Of a stretch of 64,000 bases of DNA, positions 35,410 to 46,692 are shown in pieces. Position numbers and translations under genes: made by a program. The stretch comes from Primula veris. Lineage: Eukaryota; Streptophyta; Magnoliopsida; Ericales; Primulaceae. Positions within the stretch are counted from its first letter, which is position 1. Every line of letters begins with the position of its first letter. The DNA lies in contig OY821751.1 of NCBI GenBank assembly GCA_963682055.1, forward strand, positions 5,394,001 through 5,458,000. Direction: 5' to 3'. Under the pieces are notes generated by a model that worked only from the letters and a program-made list of their open reading frames with translations, ran no database searches and had not been told where the DNA came from.

Positions 35410-38400
35410 TATTCCGCCGCCACATTTGAGACGTGATGACGTCTATGGTGAACAAATGTCTGAAATTGACATATTGGAGTTATCTTTCACCAAAATACTA
35501 GCTTGGAAATTGTATTCCATAAGCAGTATCGTGAATTTATATTCACCATGTTTCTTTATCGCCCATCTGTTATTGGATAAGAAAATTACCCCGGTGAGTA
35601 GTTTTAATCCTATTGGGTCAATGGCGAATTGTTTGCCTGATATTAATGCTATTCGTGTACATTTTTTTTTCCACGAATCGAGAACCGAGACAAGTGTTAT
35701 TTGTCTCGAACTGTCGCGATCCCGATGAATCGCCTAGCCAAGCGAGATTTTAGACAATCGTCAAAATCGAAAACCTGTGGCTCCAAGACAGTAATTGAAA
35801 GGAACAATATGGCCCGTTGTCACAAAGCAAGAGATAATGCTCAATGAGGCAACTCTATGCTATAAAGACAAAGGTCATGCACGGTTACTCCTTAAATAGT
35901 TCAAAACTATTACAGAGGTGAAAAACCCGATTCTAATGTGGTTAAAGCTAACTGAAAGGAAACTCTTGAGACCCCCGGTTTTGTGGCTCAAATGAGTTTG
36001 AGACCTTTCTTTATTGATTTTGATAAATCATTGAGCCATTTTTTTCGCTCATCTGGATTATGTTTTCCATTTGGATTATTATTTTTCCATTTGGACCATA
36101 CTTTTGGATTATGGTTTGCCTGTTTACAAAATTTCTCGAAATAATTTAAAGTGTTTTGAGCAAATTCCTTTGACAAATGTGACCAAACTTTAAATTATGA
36201 AATTTTAGGCAATACTTGTGGTGTAGTTGGTTTTTTTGGAAATAGTGGGTAACACGGTACCACATAATTTCACCAACTACTTGCCTAAAAGAGTACTCAG
36301 TGACAATGATTCTGGACCTGTCGTTCCAAAATCAAAATCTTTGGTAAAACCAAATTGATTTGTCAAATATGAGTTCTTATACTCATGTAGGTCCTGCCGT
36401 ATCTTGTTGAGTTATAAAATATTCGAGAAAACCAGTGTTATCTGGTAATAGCTCATGAAAGATTTAAAATTTCTTTACATAGTCTCCATTCAATACGACC
36501 AAAAGCGTATTTTAGAGGAGTTGAAATGTCTTTCAAGTGGTTGCTACCACATTCTTTAAAGCATTTAAAGTTACCTTATCATTTCGCCTGTCGTCGAAAT
36601 GATAAATGATTTAGATGCTAAGACATGATTGTCTGTACTATCATTCGCCTGTCGTCGATTGATAAGAGCATTTTGATATTGTGGCATTGACCGGATGAGA
36701 TATTCCCGGGTCAAAAGACGATGCTTGATTTATAATCGCATCGCATTTGGATTCTCTCTGAGAATATATTTCGTAATTAATCCGAAATTCATGCCACTAA
36801 TGCTCACTTTGAAAGACTAGTATGTGTAAAGATCACGAAAAGAACTCGTAGAATTCTTGTAAAGAATTGAAGGAGTTATTGTGGACTTATCCAACCATAA
36901 GACGGACCATAAATATAAATGGTTATGGTTGATGCATCGACAATAAGGTCACATGATTATTGTTGTCCACAGAAATGCAGCATTTCCTAAACTTCTAGCC
37001 CTATCATTAAGTTGATGGCTCATGATTCGGATTATCCTGAAAAGTCTAGTTGACTTGATAATTCCGAAGAGTAAAAAATCGAAATTTCGATTTGAATTAC
37101 TTGAGTTTGGAAATTCAAATTGAACATCCTGTCGATTATGTTCAGACCAAATGGACTCACGGAAAGTTTGATGATGCGACTGCAAATGATTGCACGCATT
37201 TCTTGGTCTTGCGCACCAAGATTTATATTTCCGTGTGGGGTTATGCTATTTTGCTGCATTGGTCCGTTATGAGGCCCATAGACACTCAAACACCATATGC
37301 GTACCAGCTGGTTACTGGTTATGAGCCAGAAGTCTCATATTAACGCGTGTTTAGAGTGATTAATTAATATTTTGATTGAGCCGTTCTAGCATTCAAAATA
37401 TGGACCTCTGAAGGGGACATAAGTCGATTATGAATCTCCTGCCTATCATTTGATAGAGTAACATTGGCAAGCGATCTCTTTACCGCATGATATGCGAAAG
37501 TGACATCGCTAAGACTGTTCTCCCCGTCGTTAGGGGGAGATTTGCACGTTACCGTTGATAAGGAACGACGTGAAGTAACGTGGCATAACCCACTCAGTCT
37601 TAGCTTGATCCCAAAACTGCACTTAGTAATAAGTAAGTGCATAGACTCCCTCAAGTCTAACTAAATGCCAGACGCATTTAATGACTTTATGAGATGTCAC
37701 GAGATCATTTATACCTGCTGCAAAATGCTTGCAAGGATAGACGTCCCTGTCGGACGCCGTGTTCCTGTCGTAACACGTTGCTTTGGCCGAACCCGCCAAG
37801 CAAAGGACGCTGTCGTCGGCTGTCAGTCTGTCGTCCTTCCCAAGATATGAGAAAGTTGGCCGGTTCTTAATTCGTTCAGCCCCAGAGGTGGTGAACTGAA
37901 ACTCGTTTGTTGCACGAGATTATAAAGGATCAAGGAGATGTGTGATTTCCTCCTCATCCTAAGAATCTCGAAATATCTGTCGATCATGATATCTTAGACG
38001 ATATTGAAGCGAAACGAGACTGTCATTGATTACTTGTTCATATATTCGGTGACGACTGATAATATGAACAAATTATGACAGAGAACCATGTATCGTTGCC
38101 TGAAGTCAACGTAGAATAGACTGTACTAATGGAAACTTGCAATCCAAGTAGACTCCTTAGCGAAAGTGTGTTCGGACCTGTAGTTCCAACACCACCAATG
38201 TTAAACGAGTTCGTTTATTTGGTTATTCGTAAGGAAAAGTGATGAGAATAATGAGATTGTAGAATGCTCGCCTAGTAGCGCAAGGCTTCTCTCACACCTT
38301 GGAATTGATTACGAGATGGTTGATTTCCTCGTAATGGACATTATAACAGTCCCCTACTTTACCAGTTTAGTAGTTTCCGAAAAACTGAGTATGCAGCCAT

Positions 38401-39570
38401 GAATGTGGTCACGGTTTTATCTCTATGGGGATTTAGACAAAGAGATATAGATGAAGGTCCCTGTGTGACTTCATGTGCTTAAATCAAGTAGTTTCTGACC
38501 ACGGAACACGATCTCAATTGACTGAGACGTTCACTATATGGATTAATATAATCCGAGCGGATGTGGTATACCGCCTAAGTGAGTACTTGATTAGCTTGGG
38601 ATACTTGAACAAGTATTATGCCCTTGCGTGTTTTATTACGCGATCCATTTTTGGATTTGCCTTCGAGATGAAGGATTTTGGGAAGACACGGTAGTGACTC
38701 AACCTGATGATTGAGTCCCGTAAATATTGAATCTAAGTCCATGATTCAGACTACACCCATAAGGTGTTATGACGTTTTAGTCATCATGACGCTAAGTCGT
38801 CAGATTCTCCCATGATCGTTCGATCACTAGACATTGATATAGACCCAGTCCGTCCCTGATGAGACGATGAAGAGATATTGAACCATAATGTTCATATCTA
38901 AGTACAATAAGCGCATCATTGTACTTGGTCTAATGTGCTAGGACGAACATCTCGTCTGTTGTGAATGGTATAGCTCGACACAACATCGCGCTAACACGCT
39001 GCCATCGAAATGGCACTAAAGACACATTCCCTTACCTTATGGTAATTTTGGAAGTGGGCTAGTTTATCCCATTTGCGTCATCGAGTGTACCTACCCCCTT
39101 CAGTACTCGAATTAACGCATCCCTTTTTCGGTTATACCGATGCCTGTTACTTATCAGACCCGCATAAGGGATATTCCTAACATGGTATGTCTTTACCATT
39201 AGGAATAAGGCGACATCTTGGAGGTCTTGGAATGACTCCAAGTGAATCACTCTGATCTATTCGTGCTCTATGAGACGACTAGAGAGTGTATATGGCTTCG
39301 AGCTAGTATTAGTCATATTTGAATTACATATGTTCTGTCTCACGATCCATATAAAACACTTGTCATAGAAGACAACTTGTTGTTATTGATCAAGAGAGAC
39401 ATGACTGCATTATGCTATTTAGCATTTCTCGCCGAAATTAATCTTCACAAATGAAGTTTAAGAGCATCCAGTTGAATGCTCGTTCTATTCCACGTTAGAT
39501 TTTCTTGCATCCAGTCGTATGTAAGTAAATGAGGCATCCAGTCGAATGCTCGTACTCTTTCTTGGAATAT
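35410..39570 (+). pseudogene. Fossil Copia gag-pol of copy 3
   Basis: Gag remnant at 35426-35728, integrase at about 36855-37343, linker with MPDAFND and ARIDVPVG at 37665-37850, and reverse transcriptase pieces at about 38130-38694, again ending at the stop after FEMKDFGKTR. The RNase H piece is at about 39120-39170. The lesions are shared with copies 1 and 2. Confidence 0.82.
36576..36605 (+). repeat. Perfect 11-bp hairpin with loop CCTGTCGT, copy 3
   Basis: Same arms and loop as 22699-22728 in copy 2. Confidence 0.85.
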
Positions 39571-39703
39571 GAAATCTTTGCACCCAGTCGTATGCAAGTG
39601 AGGGGGAGCATCCAGGTGAATGCTTATTGCACTAATTACTACTTAGTCGAAATCTTCGCACCCTGTCGTGTGCAAGTGAGGGGGAGCATCCAGTCGCATG
39701 CTC
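39462..39703 (+). repeat. 3' hairpin array with constant loops, copy 3
   Basis: It corresponds to 11011-11252 and 25584-25826. The second hairpin here has arms CTTGCAT/ATGTAAG around CCAGTCGT. Confidence 0.8.
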
Positions 39704-40210
39704 GTGTACTCTTTTTGTCCTTAGACCAAGGTTTTTTCCCACTGGGTTTTCCTTGGCAAAGTTTTTTAGCGAGACACGTTCCCATCTTATCTCACTTAAG
39801 ATTGCCGAATTAGGGGAAGTATCCTGTTGTATACTTTTTACCACTGTGTACTCTTTTGTCCTTCGACTAGAGGTTTTTCCCACTGGGTTTACTCTAGCAA
39901 GGTTTTGATGAGGCACCTGTTTTGTGGTTAATCCCCTACTACTACCACTGTTGCACTCTTTTTCCTTCGATCAGAGATTTTCCCATTGGGTTTGCTCTGG
40001 CAAGGTTTTGATGAGGCACACTGTTTTGTGGTTAGTTACTTACATGATATTTCGGCCTATATCATTCGGCTACACAGTTTCTCCTAGGTACCGGTTTTGT
40101 CCCACACTGGGTTTTCCGGCCCTAAGGTTTTTATGTGTTTAGCACTGCGAATGAACTCGACTCAGATCGAATGCATGAAGACGAAGAATTCAAGACGTCC
40201 AAAGGGGGAG

Positions 40211-40421
40211 TGTTGTAAGATTATTGGACTCTTGGGCTTTTACTTATTGGACCCAGGTGGGCTTATAACCCTATCTCTCTATCTATATAAAGAGGGCTAG
40301 GGGTCTTGTATTTGATCATTCATTCATATACATTCTGATTAATAAAGACCTACTGTCCTCTCTCTCTATATCTATACATATCTCTATATATATCTATAAC
40401 GAGCTAATATGTCACACAACA
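40211..40421 (+). repeat. Right LTR of copy 3
   Basis: It is identical to 33425-33635 over 211 bp and is followed by the target duplication ACTCC. Confidence 0.95.
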
Positions 40422-40675
40422 ACTCCTATGTTTTTGTTTTTTTTTGCAATTATTTCCTATAATCTATCAATTCTTTAAATTAGGCCATTTTTTGTTTTTT
40501 ATTTTTATCTCTCAAATTTGACACACTTTGGATATGTTTGGTACCAGTTTTTTTGGTTCAGATTTTAAAAACCTATATTAGAATAAGAATTCATTGAAAA
40601 TATGAATTTTAAAAATCTATATTATAGTAAAAAGAGTTGCACTTAAAACACTACAGTTTTTCTTTAAAAACGCGT

Positions 40676-40820
40676 AAACCGTAGATTAAATCTACGGTTT
40701 ACAGTGATTCACTGTAAACCGTAGGTTTAATCTACGGTTTGTATTCATTTGATCCAAACCGTAGATTAAATCTACGGTTTACAGTGAATCACTGTAAACC
40801 GTAGATTTAATCTACGGTCT
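40676..40820. repeat. Left terminal palindrome array of the MULE
   Basis: Four 25-bp near-palindromes with core CCGTAGATTAAATCTACGG start at 40676, 40716, 40756 and 40796, an exact 40-bp period. The first and third 15-bp spacers are palindromes themselves (ACAGTGA, one base, TCACTGT). The middle spacer is not. Confidence 0.9.
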
Positions 40821-40847
40821 GTGTGTTTTTCAGATTATTTGCTTTAA

Positions 40848-41606
40848 AAATTAAAATTAAAAATCTAATAATTAAAATTAAAATACTGAATGTCTTATTA
40901 AAATATTTTTTTCAAATTAAAATATGATTTTTTTAATAAAAAAACTAAATGTATTATTTTTAAAATTTTACATAAATAAATTACCAATATTCTAACAAAC
41001 TCTCAAAATTTACATAAAATTTACCAAAAAAAAGTTGTTTTGATAAATTTTACAATTTTGGTTCATGTTATATTTTTGTCAATTGTATAAGTTTATATTT
41101 ATTGAATGATTAACTAAATTGTCAATTTTTGAGAAGTTTTTTTGTTTGGTTTTAAACACTTGTATAACGCAATATGAAACATTAACTAAGTCGTCAATTT
41201 GGTGTCAATAATCAGTTTTTTATTTTTAATTTTATGTAAATTACTCTTTTTACATAAATTAAAATTCTAATAATTAAAATTAAAATACTGAATATTTTTT
41301 TCAAATTAAACATGATTTTTTTTTTAATAAAAAAACTAAATGCCTTCTTTTTAAAATTATACATAAAATAAATTACCAATATTCTAACAATCTCTCAAAA
41401 AAAAACACAAAATTTACACAAATTTACACAAAAAAAATTGATTTGATAAATTTTATGTTTTTTGTTCATGTTATATTTAAGTGTATAAGTTGATATTTAT
41501 TGAATGATTAACTAAATCGTCAATTTTTGTGAAGTTTTTGTTTTTGTTTTTAACACTTGTATAACGCAATATGAAACATAACTAAGTCGTCAATTTGGTG
41601 TCAATC
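40848..41606. repeat. Direct duplication of about 370 bp inside the MULE
   Basis: About 40848-41217 and 41263-41606 share the same order of words: aattaaaattaaaatactgaat, aaaaaaactaaatg, accaatattctaaca, tattgaatgattaactaaat, cttgtataacgcaatatgaaac and gtcgtcaatttggtgtcaat. The copies are diverged by indels, so the duplication is old. There is no coding content. Confidence 0.75.
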
Positions 41607-41972
41607 GACAATTTTCTTGAATGAAACAATCATAAATTATATAAATTTCATAAAAGAAATTAACCCAATATGCAAACATGAACTAAATTACATGAACTAA
41701 ATTTCATAAAACAAATTTATTAAACATTTGTTCACATCATATAAATTTACAACAACTTGAAAAAAATAGTATTTTACATAAAATTAAAAATAAAAAACTG
41801 ATTATGGACTTAGGTCTATAGGTTCTTCTTGATTTGCTTTTTGCTTTCCCGATTGCTTTTCCAGCGCCATATATAACTTGAAATTTGGTCGAAAAAGTTC
41901 CTTCCATGGTGCAGCTGTCTCAGTGCGTGTTTGTTCCCACCGTGCTATAATTCCTGGCATTGGGAAGATCCC

Positions 41973-43631
41973 TTATTCTTTAGGAATAACATGAGCATAG
42001 TGACAACCGTTGACGAACACCATTACAGTCGGGATGTAATTTGTCGTTCCCCGATGCGGACCAGTATAAAGAGGTAAAAAAGTACTGTTCCACACGTTTA
42101 CCCCTCCATCATTATTTTCCCATGAGGACAACAATACAATTGGAATATTGTAATGAGAAGCAATTAAAAACCCATAAGACGGAAATCTCATCCATTTGTC
42201 AATGGGTGCGGGATCTGTAGGATGATAAAAATTTAAACTTGATAAAATATAATCATACCGGTAAGCTTCAAAGCCAACATTCTCAAACAGCTCATAATAA
42301 ACACCTTTCATTTGCTGCAGCTCTTGAAACAACTCACATCTTACCGCATACCAATCATCTTCCCCATGCTGTTTACTCGTCGCATTTGCAAGTACCCGGA
42401 ACCCACAGTTACCATCCCCACGCACATCATAAACTGTTTCGATGTAACTATGTAACATGACCCATATTTGGTCACTGTACAGGAAGGTTGGCCTATTGGG
42501 GGTGGGTTTAGGGTTCTGGTTTCGCGGCCTCCTAGTTGGGTTTACCCTTACCTCCGGTGTTTCATCCGCCTTGCCTTTACCCTTGTCCCTACTAGCACCA
42601 GCACTCTGTTCCTCCACATACTCCCATCCCGACTTATCCCTCTTACTAGATTTGTCGCCTTTTCTAGGTCTCCCCCTATTTACTCTCACTTCGGGGTCAC
42701 TGATGGATGTTCTGGCTGGTACGGTTTTATCTCGGAGTTGTGTTTTCATACGCCGTTTTTCAACATTAGTTTTGCTAGCATAAACACTTTTAAACTCTTC
42801 TAGATCACCCTCTACCCCATAATCATCGGTGTTCCCATTATCATCAATTACGTCTAATTTTTTCCAGAATGGATGAATATATTTTAGAGGAAGAGGCTTC
42901 CCGAATAAAATATGTTCACTCATAATATGATGACAAGGTAAACCGTGAGACAATTTGAAACCGTAAGAACAATTCTCATCAGCCTGGCCACTACATTTTT
43001 TGTGTTCTTGGAATAATAAATCAAAGACATAGTGTGTGATATACGACCTAAGATTTATAAACAGAGGTGTTCGTTCAGAATGTGGAAAATAAGACTTGCA
43101 TTTATCCAACTTCATCTTAATATCCTCAAACTGTTTTTCTAGAATTCTATTGACCTCTACCCAAACGGTTTCAAGCGTGCCAGTATTTGTGGAAAGGGAT
43201 CTTTTCAGCTTAGCATGTTGTTGTTCGGCTCGATTGCTAGTTCTGTTACCTAGATGTGTTGTATGGTTGGTATAGCATGCAACAAACTTTTCAGCATAAT
43301 TTAAAAGCTTGTCTACATACTTAATCACAGCAGGGTACGATTTGTAAGAGGAATTGAAATTAGTTCGGTTATAATTGTACTCCTCTATCGACTCAGAATC
43401 AACCAATAAACCCCAATCATCTAGAAACGTTTGCCACTCCTCGTCAGGGATCTTTTTACGGCAGTTTTTCAAAACATTTTTTGCAATATGAAAAGTGCAC
43501 AAAATATGATGCGAATCGGGAAAAACAACGGATAAAGCATTTGATAAGGCCATTTCCCTGTCGGTTACAAACACCCTAGGTAGTATACACCCCTCCAATG
43601 TAACAACGGATAAAACATTTGATAAGGCCAT
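41973..43631 (-). CDS. Truncated MULE transposase fused to an OTU-type cysteine protease
   Basis: A 552-residue open frame. Residues 22-60 (VTDREMALSNALSVVFPDS, then an HxxCxFHIxKN-type string) match the second half of the MULE DDE transposase core. Residues 221-237 form a SWIM-like zinc site (C221, C233, H235 in SHGLPCHH). Residues 300-385 are a basic, low-complexity linker with two VRVN(R/P) repeats. Residues 400-549 form an OTU protease domain with D406 and C409 in GDGNCGFR and His544 in the NGCHYAHV string as the likely catalytic residues. The N-terminal DNA-binding region and the first catalytic Asp of the transposase are missing. A short tandem duplication at 43541-43650 repeats the REMALSN(A/V)LSVV coding segment. 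The transposase is therefore probably inactive, though the OTU part looks complete. OTU fusions are known in some plant MULEs. Confidence 0.8.
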   Translation of the reverse strand: MALSNVLSVVTLEGCILPRVFVTDREMALSNALSVVFPDSHHILCTFHIAKNVLKNCRKKIPDEEWQTFLDDWGLLVDSESIEEYNYNRTNFNSSYKSYPAVIKYVDKLLNYAEKFVACYTNHTTHLGNRTSNRAEQQHAKLKRSLSTNTGTLETVWVEVNRILEKQFEDIKMKLDKCKSYFPHSERTPLFINLRSYITHYVFDLLFQEHKKCSGQADENCSYGFKLSHGLPCHHIMSEHILFGKPLPLKYIHPFWKKLDVIDDNGNTDDYGVEGDLEEFKSVYASKTNVEKRRMKTQLRDKTVPARTSISDPEVRVNRGRPRKGDKSSKRDKSGWEYVEEQSAGASRDKGKGKADETPEVRVNPTRRPRNQNPKPTPNRPTFLYSDQIWVMLHSYIETVYDVRGDGNCGFRVLANATSKQHGEDDWYAVRCELFQELQQMKGVYYELFENVGFEAYRYDYILSSLNFYHPTDPAPIDKWMRFPSYGFLIASHYNIPIVLLSSWENNDGGVNVWNSTFLPLYTGPHRGTTNYIPTVMVFVNGCHYAHVIPKE

Positions 43632-43689
43632 TTCCCTGTCTGTCGTAAAATACCCAACCTGCCTTTAATATGTGGACCTGGATCTGCCA

Positions 43690-44500
43690 TTCTAACTGTG
43701 ATAACCAAATATAACTCGGTTAATGATAACCAAACAATGATAAAATAACCAATTAATAACCAATTAATGATAACCAAACAATGATAAAATAACCAATTAA
43801 TAACCAATTAATGATAACCAAACAATGATAACCAATTAATGATAACCAAACAATCATAACTAATTAATGATAACCAAACAATGATAACTCAATTATAACC
43901 AATTAATGATAACCAAAACAATGATAACCAAACAATCATAACCAAACAATAATAACTCCATTTTTTAATCATAACCAAACACATTTAATCATACACCAAA
44001 CAATAATAATTCAATTTTTTAATCATAACCAAACACACATTTAATCATAAACCAAACAATAATAATTCAATTTTTTAATCATAACCAAACACACATTTAA
44101 TCATAAACCAAACAATAATAATTCAATTTTATAATCATAACCAAACACACATTTAATCATAAACCAAACAATAATAAATCCATTTTTTAATCATAACCAA
44201 ACACATTTAATCATAAAACCAAACAATAATAACTCAATTTTTTAATCATAACCAAACACACATTTAATCATAAACCAAACAATAATAATTCAATTTTTTA
44301 ATCATAACCAAACACACATTTAATCATAAACCAAACAATAATAACTCCATTTTTTAATCATAACCAAACACATTTAATCATAAAACCAAACAATAATAAT
44401 TCAATTTTTTAATCATAACCAAACACACATTTAATCATAAACTAAACAATCATAACTCAATTTTTTAATCATAACCAAACACATTATCAACAATTATCAA
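43690..44500. repeat. Minisatellites inside the MULE
   Basis: About 43690-43960 is made of taatgataaccaaacaatga-type units of 22-33 bp. About 43965-44490 is some nine copies of a unit of about 58 bp containing aatcataaccaaacacacat, ttaatcataaaccaaacaat and aataattcaatttttt. The array takes up the space in which the missing 5' part of the transposase gene should lie. Confidence 0.85.
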
Positions 44501-44529
44501 CAATTGAAATTAACCAAACACAAAATAAA

Positions 44530-44840
44530 AAAACATGCAAAAATGGGACAAATATCAACAATTATTATAATTTCTATAATTAATATAAACAAACAACAAA
44601 CAATTATATATAGCTAAGTGAATTATGGTTTTGCATATTTTATATATTTTTTCCTAGTTTACAAATTAAAATTACACAAAAAAAAATGCAAAAATGGGAC
44701 AAATATCAACAATTATTATAATTTCTATAATTAATATAAACAAACAACAAACAATTATATATAGCTAAGTGAATAATCAATTTGCATATTTTATATATTT
44801 TTTCCTATTTTACAAATTGAAATTACACAATATAAATAAT
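44530..44840. repeat. Tandem duplication of about 150 bp
   Basis: Two copies beginning gcaaaaatgggacaaatatc (about 44536 and 44687) continue through aacaaacaacaaacaattat and tatatagctaagtgaat to gcatattttatatatttttt. They are nearly identical. This is non-coding sequence in the right arm of the MULE. Confidence 0.8.
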
Positions 44841-45135
44841 AAATTAGAGAATAAAAGATATATCCTTGAATTATGGATAAATTTGATTGATGATTTGGGG
44901 TTTTTTTGTTAATTAATTTGATAGGTAATGTGTTTGATTGATTTGGGTGGTTTTTTGGGATGAAAATTGGGGGGTTTTGAGAGAAAGAGAGAGAGTATAG
45001 TATAAAAGTTTATTTTTTTTAAAAAAAACGTGAAATTCTGTTTTCAAGGGACTGTCTGTGTAATTTTCGCGCAGGGACTGACTGTGTAATTTTGAAAAGC
45101 AGGGACTGACTGTGTAATTTACAGACATTTGCTGC

Positions 45136-45280
45136 AAACCGTAGATTAAATCTACGGTCTGCATTGATTCAATGCAAACCGTAGATTTAATCTACGGTTT
45201 GCAGCAAATGTCTGTAAACCGTAGATTAAATCTACGGTCTGTATTGAATCAATACAGACCGTAGATTTAATCTACGGTTT
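45136..45280. repeat. Right terminal palindrome array of the MULE
   Basis: Four copies of the same 25-bp palindrome start at 45136, 45176, 45216 and 45256, again with an exact 40-bp period. Spacers 1 and 3 are palindromes with changed sequence (GCATTGA/TCAATGC and GTATTGA/TCAATAC), so the pairing is kept while the bases differ from the left array. Confidence 0.9.
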
Positions 45281-45331
45281 CAGCGTATTTTCAGAAAATT
45301 TGAAGTTTAAAAATACAACCTCTAGTAAAAA

Positions 45332-46692
45332 TTCACTGAAAATATGGATTTTAAAAATCAGTATTTTTTTTAGCTTTTTAAGACTAAAAATCAGATTTTC
45401 AGAAGCTGAATAATTTGAATTGTCAAACACCCATATGTTTTTAAAATTAAAAATTAAAAAATCAAGTTAAAAAATAGATTGTCAAACGGAGCATTTCTTG
45501 TCTGTTGTTAGTATTGTGGTGATGTTGTCCGAGCAGTTTGTTGATTTGAATTGTGTTTTTTGAGCTTGGGTTTATATCGTGTTAGATTCTATTTTTTTAG
45601 TTTTATACTATATACTTACCCAAAAACAAAATTGGGCCATCTGTTTTTCCAGTTAGATTAGTTTTTCATTTATATATTCAAATTTTGATAACTACGCATT
45701 GTGGAGTGCTAATTTTGTATGGAATGACAAAAAAAAAACTTGCTACAATAATACTCTCTCCGTTTCTAAATTGTTGTCTCATTTGAACTTGTACAAACTT
45801 GTACAATTCGTGATAGGTGTGCCTAGAGATTACTAAAATGTTCCCATTTTAACCAAATCAGATATCATATCATATTTTTGTTAATAGAAGGGTAAGTTGG
45901 TACTTTCATTAATTATTGTTACTACTTTAGGAAAGTGAAAAATTATTTTTGTACATACTAAAATAGAATACGACACAATTAATTAATGACAAAGATAGTA
46001 TATTTTTACGTAAAACTGTTTCCAAAGATTTTTCTCTAATAAATGTTATCTTGCATCATGCACATGATTGACAAACTAAATATTTTAAACAAAAGAATCA
46101 TGTGAAACGAATAAACGAATACAAAGTTATGCCTTGGGGTTGATTGCAGAATTTCGTTAATTTATCGCGATTAGTTGTAATCGTCGATAACTTTAGAGGC
46201 TTATTTGCAAATAACCCAAACCTCCAAGCTCCAGGTGAGAGACGTAACGATTGCTTTTGTTAGTAAGTTTGGCCAATGGGGATTTGACACGTGGCAGTGG
46301 CCCACGTGGATCTGGATCTTGCGTCATGTTCCAACTTTAGTAAAAAAATATCAAAAAAATTATAGAGAAAAATTTGGAAATTAAGGTTTTATATACATTT
46401 TAAGTAAACAAATACTAAATTAGTTCGAATAGTAAAAATAAAGATTTTGTGTTTAGAAGGTCACCGGTTCGAATCTTGTGGTTATTTTTTATTATTTATT
46501 TGATTAATATTAGCTTACTTTTTGACTTATTCATTAATTAATTACATCATTAAGGTAAATATTACGAGGTTTTATAATAAATGTTTTTGTGGTATTACAA
46601 AATAATTTAAATTAATAAATTCGTATTTGTAGTCAATTTTTTTGTATCGTTTAAAACACTACAAACAAAATGTATCAATTGGAATGAATAAA
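45332..46692. other. Intergenic with transposon relics
   Basis: No gene is recognised. A tactctctccgtttctaaatt end at about 45750-45770 resembles the terminus of Stowaway-type MITEs, but no partner end is visible. At about 46455-46480 a B-box-like ggttcgaatct resembles tRNA-derived sequence. Confidence 0.45.

Larger units (their letters stand above)
33425..40421 (+). mobile_element. Copia-type LTR retrotransposon copy 3, defective, recently inserted
   Basis: The LTRs (33425-33635 and 40211-40421, each 211 bp) are identical and flanked by ACTCC (33420-33424 and 40422-40426). A purine tract aaagggggag precedes the right LTR. The interior closely matches copy 1; for example 37665-37850 differs from 9321-9506 at only a handful of bases. 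In contrast its LTR shares only short blocks with the LTRs of copies 1 and 2. The leader has a 34-bp tandem duplication at about 34048-34115. The gag-pol relic is broken in the same places as the other copies. Confidence 0.93.
40634..45322. mobile_element. Mutator-like element (MULE), 4.7 kb, with 9-bp target duplication
   Basis: TAGTAAAAA stands immediately left (40625-40633) and right (45323-45331) of the element, the 9-bp duplication expected of Mutator-type insertion. The outer roughly 45 bp of the two ends (gagttgcactta... and the complement gaggttgtattt...) align as imperfect inverted repeats that run into matching palindrome arrays. Inside are a transposase-OTU gene on the minus strand (41973-43631), a roughly 370-bp direct duplication on the left, and long minisatellites on the right where the 5' part of the gene would be expected. 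Confidence 0.85.

Noticed and set aside
40676..40820. Regularly spaced palindromes resembling a CRISPR array
   Set aside because: The setting is a plant genome, the array has only four units at each end of a MULE, the spacers are themselves palindromic and no Cas gene is present. It is transposon terminal structure.
45750..46010. A complete Stowaway MITE
   Set aside because: Only one end resembling tactctctccgt is visible; no matching inverted end or TA duplication was found downstream.
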